From Mobilitalea torta (GTDB lineage Bacteria > Bacillota > Clostridia > Lachnospirales > Lachnospiraceae), in assembly GCF_050433395.1 (NCBI RefSeq), contig NZ_JBNPXH010000013.1:124001-188000 (forward strand): a DNA stretch of 64,000 nucleotides, written 5' to 3'. A program made the translations under genes and the position numbers. Positions 25,188 to 33,086 of the stretch are shown piece by piece. The notes beneath the pieces were generated by a model that had not been told where the DNA came from, did no database searches, and saw only the letters and a list, made by a program, of their open reading frames with translations. Each line of letters begins with the position of its first letter. Position 1 is the stretch's first letter.

Positions 25188-26066
25188 ATGGTTCGGGATA
25201 CAAGCATGGATTATCTTACCGCTGAGGAGGCGAAGGAAATATGGAATAACAATATGCGCTTGACAGACGAGGAGTTTTTAACGATGGATGAGGTGGAGTT
25301 TCGCGCAAGGGTCAGGGAACGCTCCCATCATACACTGGAAATCCAGGTGTATGCAACTGCCTACCGTCATAAAAAGTTAGGGGAAAGACAGGCCGATTAC
25401 ACGAAACGTCTGTTGGAGCTGTGGGAAAAGAGAGGGCTGTCAAAAGACCTCCCGGAGTATCGTTACGCTTCTTTTCTGGTAGAAGCGGCAGAAAAACTCA
25501 TAAGAGGGGAAGAGGTTGATTTAAGCCCATTTAAGCCGACACCGGTAACAGAGGAAATGGAACGTGCATTTTTTACCATTGTCAAGGAACGGCGTTCCGT
25601 ACGTGAATTCAAGGATCAGGAGGTGCCCGATGAATTGATTGATAAGATATTGGAAGCGGGACTCTGGGCGGCCCATGGCTGCAATATACAGTCCATCCGT
25701 TATATTGTTGTCCGTGATAAGAACGAACCGGGCTTATTCAGGGGAAGTGATGTGCCGGGCGGCCCGGTGCATCTGGTGATCTTGCAGGATATGCGCTGTT
25801 ACCGCGCGAACTCCTTTACCCCGGTGAGGAATCAGCTTCTGGATGCCGGAGCCGCCGGTCAGAATATCGTGCTGGCAGCCCATGCGGCAGGATTAGAGGG
25901 AGTATGGCTGACATTTAATGAAACAATGTGCGAGCGCCTGAAGAAAAGATTTGAATTACCGGATTACCTGCGTCTGGTGACTTATGTGGATGTCGGTTAT
26001 GGGGATCAGACCCCCTATGCCCCGCAGCGGTGGGACGTGAAAGATACGATTCTGGGCAGATATTAA
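25188..26066 (+). CDS. Nitroreductase-family protein
   Basis: This 292-residue FMN-dependent nitroreductase-fold protein has RRSVREFKDQEVPDELIDKILEAGLWA (quoted in part) for FMN phosphate binding near residue 135. AAGQNIVLAAHAAGLEGVWL lies near residue 223. The first 120 residues are an extra N-terminal region (YLTAEEAKEIWNNNMRLTDEEF and onward) that plain nitroreductases lack. The gene sits 25 bases after the importer ATPase, so it is probably the redox enzyme of the same catabolic or salvage cluster. The substrate is unknown. Confidence 0.85.
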   Translation: MVRDTSMDYLTAEEAKEIWNNNMRLTDEEFLTMDEVEFRARVRERSHHTLEIQVYATAYRHKKLGERQADYTKRLLELWEKRGLSKDLPEYRYASFLVEAAEKLIRGEEVDLSPFKPTPVTEEMERAFFTIVKERRSVREFKDQEVPDELIDKILEAGLWAAHGCNIQSIRYIVVRDKNEPGLFRGSDVPGGPVHLVILQDMRCYRANSFTPVRNQLLDAGAAGQNIVLAAHAAGLEGVWLTFNETMCERLKKRFELPDYLRLVTYVDVGYGDQTPYAPQRWDVKDTILGRY

Positions 26067-26099
26067 TATCGGGTTAAATTATGACACAGAAAAATCCTC

Positions 26100-26128
26100 T
26101 TGACAAATAAAATTAAACAGCATACACT
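26100..26128 (+). promoter_or_regulatory. Promoter of marR
   Basis: TTGACA (26100-26105) and TACACT (26123-26128) are separated by 17 bases. The operator-like element begins immediately after the -10 hexamer. Confidence 0.55.
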
Positions 26129-26146
26129 ATTAACAATGTTAGCTAT
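26129..26146. promoter_or_regulatory. Probable MarR operator copy 1
   Basis: ATTAACAATGTTAGCTAT contains the palindrome TAACA-A-TGTTA. Its reverse complement matches the element at 26710-26728 in about 16 of 18 positions. One copy sits at the marR promoter and the other before the exporter genes, so MarR probably controls both. Confidence 0.6.
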
Positions 26147-26185
26147 TGATGAAAATCGCTATGGAAGAGGAAAGAGAGGGAGGAA

Positions 26186-26656
26186 TTGAGCCGCATAGAA
26201 GAAATGGTTGACGCTTTGGAAAAATTATTTTCCCGCAGAGAGGTCATGGATGAGTTTAACCGTTCCGGAAGGGGAGAGGTATTCATTCTGAAGTATCTTT
26301 TTCTGAAGGATGCTCCGGCGCTGCCGTCCGAGCTGAGTGAGGCGCTGAACAGCAGCACGGCCCGAATTTCTGCGGCTCTGGGAACCCTGGAAAAGAAGGG
26401 GCAGATTCGCCGTGAGATAGATACCAGAAACCGCCGTTATATTCTGGTTACCCTTACAGAAGAGGGGCGGAAGCGGATTCATGCAATCCTGCAGCAAATG
26501 CGGGGGGATATGATTCGGATACTGACGGAGATGGGGGAAGAGGATGCCGGAGAATTTGTGCGCCTCACAACACGTTTTTCCGAAATTGCCGAGCGTGTCA
26601 TAACCGACACGATGAATTGCAGAAATCAATCATCATGGGAAGCTCCTGCTAAATAA
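26186..26656 (+). CDS. MarR-family transcriptional regulator
   Basis: This 156-residue winged-helix regulator has a recognition region LPSELSEALNSSTARISAALGTLEKKGQIRRE (quoted in part; residues 50-80) and a wing containing DTRNRRYILVTLTEEG. Helices on both sides form the dimer. The reading-frame start is TTG at 26186 with GGGAGG very close upstream. An ATG at 26204 is the alternative. It precedes a heterodimeric ABC exporter, a common arrangement in which MarR represses the exporter until a toxic ligand binds. Confidence 0.88.
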   Translation: MSRIEEMVDALEKLFSRREVMDEFNRSGRGEVFILKYLFLKDAPALPSELSEALNSSTARISAALGTLEKKGQIRREIDTRNRRYILVTLTEEGRKRIHAILQQMRGDMIRILTEMGEEDAGEFVRLTTRFSEIAERVITDTMNCRNQSSWEAPAK

Positions 26657-26671
26657 TACGGGTGGAAGAAA

Positions 26672-26699
26672 GAATGCAGACGGTATATGGTCTGCATTC
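26672..26699 (+). other. Perfect hairpin between marR and exporter genes
   Basis: GAATGCAGAC and GTCTGCATTC make a 10-bp stem with an 8-base loop. There is no T-run on the plus strand, so it is not a typical terminator. It may stabilise or punctuate the marR-exporter transcript. Confidence 0.5.
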
Positions 26700-26709
26700 A
26701 AAAAGCTTC

Positions 26710-26728
26710 ATAGCTAACATCGTTCAAT
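26710..26728. promoter_or_regulatory. Probable MarR operator copy 2
   Basis: ATAGCTAACATCGTTCAAT is a near copy, in inverted orientation, of the element overlapping the marR promoter. It lies about 29 bases before the first exporter gene. Confidence 0.5.
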
Positions 26729-26756
26729 ATGAACACAGATAACTAGGAGGATATTT

Positions 26757-28517
26757 ATGATCAGAATTTTTAAACATCTCAAATTCCGGGAATGGCTGAT
26801 GGCATTGTTCAGCTTGATTTTTGTGGTGGTACAGGTCTGGCTGGATTTAAAATCACCGGAGTATATGTCGGAAATCACCATGCTGGTGCAGACACCCGGC
26901 AGTGCAATGGGCGATATCTGGCTTGCGGGAGGAAAAATGCTTCTCTGTACCCTTGGTAGCCTGGCGGCAGCTATTATTGTCGGCTTTTTTGCCGCGCGGA
27001 TTGCCGCGGCATTTTCCAGACGTCTGCGCAGCCTGCTCTTTAGTAAGGTGGAAGCCTTCTCCATGGAGGAAATCAACCGCTTTTCCACGGACAGCCTGAT
27101 TACCCGCTCTACCAATGATATCACCCAGGTACAAATGCTGATTACCATGGGATTAATGCTGATTATCAAAGCGCCCATCATGGTGGTGTGGGCGATCACC
27201 AAAATCGCCGGGAAGGGCGTTGAATGGAGTATAGCCACAGGCACGGCGGTTGCGGTTATGGTTGTGATGGTTGGGTTTATCATGATCTTCGTTATACCAA
27301 AGTTCAAGAAAATGCAGCTGCTGACGGATAATATGAACCGGGTCACCCGTGAGAATCTGACGGGGCTTCGCGTGGTGCGTGCCTATAACGCCGAGGGCTA
27401 TCAGGAGAAGAAGTTTGAGAAGGCCAACGGGGAGTTAACCGATACTCAATTATATACGGGCCGGGCTATGGCGGTCATGTCGCCGGTCATGACGATGATT
27501 ATGAGCGGGCTCTCCCTGGCGATTTATTGGATCGGAGCTTATCTTATTAACGCGGCGCAAATGATGGATAAACTCACCGTGTTTTCTGATATGGTGGTGT
27601 TTTCCAGCTATGCGATGCAGGTTGTTAGTTCATTTCTGATGCTGGTGATGATCTTCATTATGCTTCCCCGTGCCAGTGTTTCCGCCAGGCGTATTAACGA
27701 AGTGCTGGATACGGAGCCTTCCATATTGGATGGAACCCGGACAGAAGGAGTTCCCGGTTTAAGGGGGGAGGTTACCTTCCGGCATGTGGGCTTTAAATAC
27801 CCGGATGCGGCGGATTATGTTCTGCAGGATGTGAGCTTTACCGTGAAGCAGGGGGAAACCATTGCCTTTATCGGTTCTACAGGAAGCGGTAAGTCAACGC
27901 TGATCAATCTTGTGCCGCGGTTCTTTGACGCGACCGAGGGAGAGATTCTGATTGACGGTGTGAACATCAGGGAATACACCCAGGAAGCCCTGCACAATAA
28001 AATCGGGTATGTGCCCCAGAAGGCGGTTCTGTTCAAAGGCTCGGTTTCCTCTAACGTGGCATACGGGGATAACGGCGGAACCGGTTTTTCTGAGGAGGAA
28101 ATAAAGAAAGCCGTCGCCATCGCACAGGGTACGGATTTTGTGGAGAGTATGGAGGGCGGCTATGAGGCGGATATCGCCCAGGGCGGCACCAATGTATCCG
28201 GCGGGCAGAAACAGCGCCTTGCCATTGCCCGTGCGGTTTGCCGCAGACCGGAAATCTATATTTTTGACGATTCCTTTTCCGCCTTGGATTATAAGACGGA
28301 CCGGATTTTGCGCAGCGAGCTGAAAAAAGAAACTGCCGGTGTGACCAGCATGATTGTGGCCCAGCGGATCGGTACGATTATGGATGCCGACCAGATTATT
28401 GTGCTGGATGAAGGCAGGGTTGTGGGCAAGGGCAAGCACAGGGAATTGCTGCAGAATTGCCAGGTATACAAAGAAATTGCCATAAGCCAGTTAAGTGAGG
28501 AGGAGCTTGCGTCATGA
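26757..28517 (+). CDS. Heterodimeric ABC exporter subunit A (degenerate site)
   Basis: This 586-residue fused permease-ATPase has an N-terminal six-helix exporter domain (residues 15-310) and a nucleotide-binding domain with Walker A GSTGSGKST, signature NVSGGQKQRLAIAR and Walker B IYIFDDSFSALD. The residue after the Walker B Asp is Asp rather than the catalytic Glu, which marks the degenerate half of TM287/288- or LmrCD-type heterodimers. It overlaps the second subunit gene by 4 bases. The substrate is probably a drug, peptide or lipid. MarR control is inferred from the operator copies. Confidence 0.9.
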   Translation: MIRIFKHLKFREWLMALFSLIFVVVQVWLDLKSPEYMSEITMLVQTPGSAMGDIWLAGGKMLLCTLGSLAAAIIVGFFAARIAAAFSRRLRSLLFSKVEAFSMEEINRFSTDSLITRSTNDITQVQMLITMGLMLIIKAPIMVVWAITKIAGKGVEWSIATGTAVAVMVVMVGFIMIFVIPKFKKMQLLTDNMNRVTRENLTGLRVVRAYNAEGYQEKKFEKANGELTDTQLYTGRAMAVMSPVMTMIMSGLSLAIYWIGAYLINAAQMMDKLTVFSDMVVFSSYAMQVVSSFLMLVMIFIMLPRASVSARRINEVLDTEPSILDGTRTEGVPGLRGEVTFRHVGFKYPDAADYVLQDVSFTVKQGETIAFIGSTGSGKSTLINLVPRFFDATEGEILIDGVNIREYTQEALHNKIGYVPQKAVLFKGSVSSNVAYGDNGGTGFSEEEIKKAVAIAQGTDFVESMEGGYEADIAQGGTNVSGGQKQRLAIARAVCRRPEIYIFDDSFSALDYKTDRILRSELKKETAGVTSMIVAQRIGTIMDADQIIVLDEGRVVGKGKHRELLQNCQVYKEIAISQLSEEELAS

Positions 28518-30358
28518 GTGAACAAAGAGAGAGAAGAAGGCCCATGGCCGGCGGCCCGATGGGACCCGGAGCCGTTGAGAAGCCGAAGGATTTTAAGGGA
28601 ACCTGGGGCAAGCTGATCGCCTATTGTAAAAGGTATCTGCCTGCGGTGGTTATCGCCCTTGTTCTGGCGGCAATCGGGACAGTGCTGCAGATTGTGGGGC
28701 CGGATAAGCTGAAGGAAATGACCAACGAGATGATGAAGGGCCTGCCCGCGCTGGTGAACGGCGTTCCGGTTGCCGGAGCCATTGACCTGGACGCGGTGAA
28801 AAGGATCGGCCTCTGGCTGGTGATGTTTTATGCCGGCTCGGCGCTGCTCAGCTTTATTCAAAGCTATATGATGACAACGGTAACACAGAAGCTCAGCAGG
28901 AATATGCGTACCGGAATATCACAGAAAATCAACAGGCTTCCCTTAAAATATTTTGACAGGGTGAGCTATGGCGATGTTCTCAGCCGGGTAACCAATGATG
29001 TGGATACCATCGGACAGACCATGAACCAAAGCATCGGAAGTCTGGTGACCTCCGTCACCATGTTTGCAGGATCGGCATTTATGATGTTTTATAATAACTG
29101 GATCATGGCGCTGACGGCTATTGGGTCCAGCGTCCTGGGGTTTGTTTTCATGGGCGTTATCATGGCAAAATCACAGAAATATTTTGTTCAGCAGCAGGAT
29201 GGGTTAGGCGTCGCCAATGGTCATGTGGAGGAGGTTTATTCCGGCCATAATGTGGTAAAGGCTTATAACGGCGGCAAGGAAGCCAAGGGCTTTTTTGAAG
29301 AGGTGAACGATAGTCTGTATGAAAGCGGCTGGAAGAGTCAGTTCATGTCCGGCTTGATGATGCCCATCATGTCATTTATCGGCAACTTCGGCTATGTAGC
29401 GGTCTGTGTCGTGGGTGCGGCATTGGCAATGAACGGAACCATCCGCTTCGGTGTGATTGTAGCCTTCATGATGTATATCCGCCTGTTCACCCAGCCTCTT
29501 TCTCAAATCGCCCAAGCCTTTCAGAATCTTCAAAGAACGGCAGCTGCCAGTGAGCGTGTATTCGAATTCCTAGGAGAGGAAGAGCTGTCAGATGAGAGTC
29601 AAAAAGAAAAGCGACTTGCCAATGTGAAGGGTGATGTGGAATTTCGCCATGTGAAATTTGGGTATACTCCTGAGAAAACCATTATCCATGATTTTTCGGC
29701 TAAAATCGGAGCCGGGCAGAAGATTGCCATCGTCGGCCCCACCGGTGCGGGAAAAACAACCATGGTCAATCTGCTGATGCGTTTTTATGAGCTGGACAGC
29801 GGTGAAATCCTTCTGGACGGCACCCCCATCAGCCAGGTGCCCAGGGAGAATGTACATGAGCAGTTCTGTATGGTGCTGCAGGATACCTGGCTTTTTGAGG
29901 GCACCGTCAAGGAGAATATCGTCTATTGCAAGGAGGGCGTGACAGACAGTCAGGTGGTTGCCGCCTGCAAAGCGGTGGGACTCCATCACTTTATCCGAAC
30001 CCTGCCCCAGGGGTATGACACGCCGTTGAACGATAAGGCCAACCTTTCCCAAGGGCAGAAACAGCTTGTTACCATTGCCAGGGCCATGCTTCAAAATGCT
30101 CCGATGCTGATTTTGGACGAAGCCACCAGCTCGGTGGACACCCGTACGGAAATCCTGATTCAGGAGGCCATGGATAAGCTGACGGTAGGCCGCACCTCCT
30201 TCGTCATCGCCCACCGTCTGTCCACTATCAAAAATGCCGATCTGATTCTGGTAATGAAGGATGGGGATATTATCGAAAGCGGTAATCATAAGGAACTGTT
30301 GGAAAAGGGCAGCTTCTATGCCGAGCTTTACAACAGCCAGTTCGAAGCCGCCGCGTAG
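28514..30358 (+). CDS. Heterodimeric ABC exporter subunit B (consensus site)
   Basis: This 614-residue fused exporter half has a longer N-terminus rich in Arg/Pro/Gly and a six-helix domain (residues 35-350). The ATPase has Walker A GPTGAGKTT, signature NLSQGQKQLVTIARA and Walker B MLILDEATSSVD with the catalytic Glu present. It therefore supplies the active hydrolysis residue for the pair with the preceding gene. Start and stop overlap (ATGA) support equal translation of the two halves. Confidence 0.9.
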   Translation: MSEQRERRRPMAGGPMGPGAVEKPKDFKGTWGKLIAYCKRYLPAVVIALVLAAIGTVLQIVGPDKLKEMTNEMMKGLPALVNGVPVAGAIDLDAVKRIGLWLVMFYAGSALLSFIQSYMMTTVTQKLSRNMRTGISQKINRLPLKYFDRVSYGDVLSRVTNDVDTIGQTMNQSIGSLVTSVTMFAGSAFMMFYNNWIMALTAIGSSVLGFVFMGVIMAKSQKYFVQQQDGLGVANGHVEEVYSGHNVVKAYNGGKEAKGFFEEVNDSLYESGWKSQFMSGLMMPIMSFIGNFGYVAVCVVGAALAMNGTIRFGVIVAFMMYIRLFTQPLSQIAQAFQNLQRTAAASERVFEFLGEEELSDESQKEKRLANVKGDVEFRHVKFGYTPEKTIIHDFSAKIGAGQKIAIVGPTGAGKTTMVNLLMRFYELDSGEILLDGTPISQVPRENVHEQFCMVLQDTWLFEGTVKENIVYCKEGVTDSQVVAACKAVGLHHFIRTLPQGYDTPLNDKANLSQGQKQLVTIARAMLQNAPMLILDEATSSVDTRTEILIQEAMDKLTVGRTSFVIAHRLSTIKNADLILVMKDGDIIESGNHKELLEKGSFYAELYNSQFEAAA

Positions 30359-30421
30359 GGCGGGTGATATCTTTGTTTGCCAAAGCGGGGTATTTTTAGA
30401 CACGATTTCTTATATGGAACA

Positions 30422-30446
30422 GCAGCTTTAGGAAGCTGCCGGTTTT
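30422..30446 (+). terminator. Weak terminator after the exporter
   Basis: GCAGCTT and AAGCTGC form a 7-bp stem around a 4-base loop, followed by CGGTTTTG. The hairpin stands about 60 bases after the exporter stop. Confidence 0.45.
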
Positions 30447-30563
30447 GCTTATCATACTCTTGCCCAGAGCTGGACCCTGCGGCGGAGATTGAGGCAGACC
30501 GGCAGTTTTTTAGGGAAAAAATAAAAATTATGTAAGATTTAGAAACTTTTACTACCCACTTTA

Positions 30564-30586
30564 TTTACATTAAGCTATAATGTAAA
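30564..30586. promoter_or_regulatory. Inverted repeat upstream of gene remnant
   Basis: TTTACATTA and TAATGTAAA form a 9-bp inverted repeat with a 5-base centre. It contains a TATAAT-like -10 and lies 28 bases before the remnant ORF at 30614. It may be an old operator. Confidence 0.4.
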
Positions 30587-30613
30587 TAATAGAATTTATG
30601 AGGAGGAAAATCG

Positions 30614-30716
30614 ATGAATATCTCACAAGTATTACAATTTGAAGGGCCGGTAGACTCATTGGTATGGAAAAACCCAATCGAATTTTGAGGATTTAGTTAC
30701 AGCATATAGAAGTTAA
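30614..30716 (+). pseudogene. Remnant of a SPFH/virion-core-like protein gene
   Basis: After AGGAGG, the ORF reads MNISQVLQFEGPVDSLVWKN and stops at 30688. A one-base shift allows a further short continuation (FEDLVTAYRS) to 30716. The beginning resembles the N-terminus of bacterial SPFH-domain proteins of the YdjI kind (QVLQFEG...W-K-P-IEDF). Only about 34 codons survive, so the gene is mostly lost by deletion and frameshift. The remaining bases up to 30910 hold only a hairpin. Confidence 0.45.
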
Positions 30717-30784
30717 AATGAAACAAATAAGAACCTGTTAAAAGATAAATAAAAATGTAACAAGAGTCAGGCATCAAGAGTTAC

Positions 30785-30812
30785 GGGAAGTACATTTAAT
30801 TCTGTACTTCCC
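30785..30812. other. Ten-bp hairpin in intergenic region
   Basis: GGGAAGTACA and TGTACTTCCC pair around an 8-base loop. Neither side has a strong T-run. It might end the minus-strand dehydrogenase transcript, or be an orphan terminator of the decayed gene to its left. Confidence 0.4.
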
Positions 30813-30919
30813 ATTTAATGATATTCCCATAAAAGTATTAAAGCAAAACATGGCGCAGGTCTTTCCCTTACCTTAAAGGAATACCTGGAATTCAGAATAG
30901 CCAGCGGTTGAATGGAATA

Positions 30920-32335
30920 TTACGGAACAATTTCAAAAATAGTACCCTGATTAAGATCAGCCACTCTCGTAGAGCCATAGACCCCTAAATATAGTTTGGT
31001 CTGATCCAGATTAGCCCCCAAGCTGACATAATAAGCTGCCTCAGACCCAAAATCATAATCAGTTTCAATAACACTAAAATCTTCGGGTCTGCAATCAATT
31101 CTTGCCCGGGTATAAGCCAGAACACCTCTAACCGGCGACGGAGATCCCTCATTCCGGGCCAGATCGGTAAATACAATGCTTCCCGTTAAATCGGGAATTT
31201 CACTCCCCATATAGGGATGGACACCGGTAAGTGCGGTTGCTTCAAATTTATCGGGTCGGGAATCTTCATGAAAATAGCTGATGAGAGGAGGAAGGCGCCG
31301 GGGGAAAATTTCTGCTGCTTCCTCATAATAAGCAAATATTTTCTCATTCAAAGCCGGATTGGCAGAGCAGCTTTGAAGGATCGAAGTAGGAAAAGCACCT
31401 TCCCATCCTCGCCAGCCAAAGTTAACAAGTCCTTCTTGATCAGACTCGGTTTCCATGGAAGAAGATTGCACGAGCTCAGTAACAGGTATTGCTTTATAAT
31501 TAATAAATGAAAAAATCGATTCGACCAGATCCTGTCCGACATCTCCTACATATTTGATATACTGATTATAAAATCTTTGAAAAGAAATGCCCGGTATATT
31601 GCGGACCCCTTTGGCAATAACCCTAAGCGTTTCCTGAATGGCTGCGGGAAGCTCATCAAAACGTGTGACGACGGGGGGAGTATCATAAAATGTATTTCCA
31701 GTGATATTGATTTCAATTATTTTACCGGCGATTTCCATATCATCCTGACTTAAATTAAAGGGATCATAGCCTGATCCGCCATCGCCGGTTGTTAGAATAA
31801 GGTTTCCTGTTTCAGGAGAAAAGTTTAAGCTATTAACACCATTGTGGTTTAAAAATGGTCTTCTTATATTAAGTAATGTCCTTCGTTTTTGAGGTTGAGC
31901 ATCTGATGGTAAAATCCATTCCTCCACGGTATCAATATGATCATATTGAATTTCCCGATCAATCCATTTGAGATTTAAGGTTGCGGGGTCACAGGGATTA
32001 GGTTCAAAGGAGCCAGGAAGAGCACCCGGACCCTGTGTTCCGGCGACCGAATAATGAAGATAAAAGAGGCCGTTATAGTAAAAACCGGGGTGAAACGCTA
32101 GTCCAAGCAATCCCCGTTCATCATATCCGCCGGAGGAAGCACCCAGTTCAAGGACCTGCGGGCGGATATCTAAAAAAGTCTCTATCACTCCGTTTCCCAT
32201 ATAAAAAATCTCTCCCACTTGAGTTGCAATAAACAATCTCTCTATTGTATCGCCCGGCAGCAGAGCTGTCTTTAAAACGGTGGGCAGATTTATATCGCTT
32301 ATCAGCGGCCATAAATTAACTTTTACTTTTACCAA
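30920..32335 (-). CDS. PQQ-dependent sugar dehydrogenase-like protein
   Basis: This 471-residue protein belongs to the glucose/sorbosone dehydrogenase beta-propeller group. Visible motifs are DERGLLGLAFHPGFYYNG (near residue 92), HNGVNSLNFSPETGNLILTTGDGG (quoted in part, with the catalytic His region, near residue 158) and VNFGWRGWEGAFPTS (near residue 312). Members oxidise sugars with PQQ in the periplasm, but this one has no signal peptide or lipobox at its N-terminus. The start ATG begins MVKVKVNLWPLISDINLP. It stands alone between two regions of gene decay. Whether the host makes PQQ is unknown, so the cofactor is uncertain. Confidence 0.78.
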   Translation of the reverse strand: MVKVKVNLWPLISDINLPTVLKTALLPGDTIERLFIATQVGEIFYMGNGVIETFLDIRPQVLELGASSGGYDERGLLGLAFHPGFYYNGLFYLHYSVAGTQGPGALPGSFEPNPCDPATLNLKWIDREIQYDHIDTVEEWILPSDAQPQKRRTLLNIRRPFLNHNGVNSLNFSPETGNLILTTGDGGSGYDPFNLSQDDMEIAGKIIEINITGNTFYDTPPVVTRFDELPAAIQETLRVIAKGVRNIPGISFQRFYNQYIKYVGDVGQDLVESIFSFINYKAIPVTELVQSSSMETESDQEGLVNFGWRGWEGAFPTSILQSCSANPALNEKIFAYYEEAAEIFPRRLPPLISYFHEDSRPDKFEATALTGVHPYMGSEIPDLTGSIVFTDLARNEGSPSPVRGVLAYTRARIDCRPEDFSVIETDYDFGSEAAYYVSLGANLDQTKLYLGVYGSTRVADLNQGTIFEIVP

Positions 32336-32488
32336 TGTCTTTCCCTCGTTCTTGCTGACTTTCTTTTATAAAATATGATTAGAACTATTTTATTAGTACT
32401 AAATTCAAGCGGTCATTGCATTTGACGAGGTATCTGATGATGGATTATGATTTTATAGCCCAACGTAAATAGATACAGAAAGATATTT

Positions 32489-32517
32489 TTGCATATTAGA
32501 AAAAACTGTGATATTAT
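32489..32517 (+). promoter_or_regulatory. Promoter upstream of the decayed regulator/chemoreceptor
   Basis: TTGCAT (32489-32494) and TATTAT (32512-32517) are separated by 17 bases. It precedes the relict response-regulator copy and could now serve the chemoreceptor gene. Confidence 0.45.
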
Positions 32518-32529
32518 AAGTTTACTAAA

Positions 32530-32945
32530 GAAGTGGAAGGATTTGCAGTGGCATAGCTTATCCTGTGACGTTAAGAGGACAGCCGGATACTTGAATAACA
32601 GATATTAAGATCCCTATATATATAGCTTGGAATAAAGCAAACTGATCAAGAAGGAAATGCTGTAGATGAAAAGAATCATAATCAGCGGCTATAGTGATTT
32701 CAGTTAGGTGGTACAGCAGGCTATGGACATAAGAATCTATGAATATTTTGTGAAACCGGTTGCAGTAAATAGGCTTATGGCAGCGATGAAAAATTCAATC
32801 GCAGTGATTGAACAGGAACGGAAATTATCGCTTTCATAAATAATAGAGCAGAAAAAGTAACTTGGGATCAATATGGCAGCAAGTGCCTTTTATGCGATTC
32901 TGTTTTAGTTTAAAGCGCAATATATGGATATAAAAATGGATCGGG
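32530..32945 (+). pseudogene. Decayed copy of the YesN-like response regulator
   Basis: The plus strand aligns by eye with the intact regulator gene at 35301: GGAAGG-TTTGCA near 32535, then TTATCCTGTGACGTTAAGAG and CAGCCGGATA. An ISGYSDF segment, a KPV segment and AVIEQERK follow, and finally NMAASAF...ILF-FKAQ near 32875. Several stop codons and small deletions break every frame. A 36-codon open tail to 33071 (ending LINKLGKSK) is of unknown origin. The decayed copy lies before the chemoreceptor and the intact copy after it, which suggests an old duplication of the regulator. Confidence 0.85.
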
Positions 32946-33086
32946 TGCAGCATCGGAAAGGTGCAGCATCTTGAAAGTGCGCCCGCAGGGGAGGGGAGTG
33001 AAGGAAACGCGGATATCGTTAATTATGCTGCATTTAAAGAATTGATCAACAAATTGGGGAAAAGCAAATGAGAAGGAGGTTATCTA

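Noticed and set aside
26672..26699. Rho-independent terminator after marR
   Set aside because: The stem is perfect but is followed by AAAAAG on the plus strand, so it lacks the U-run.
32950..33071. Open 36-codon tail before the chemoreceptor as a gene
   Set aside because: It has no start codon or ribosome site and follows a decayed gene. Its origin could not be identified.
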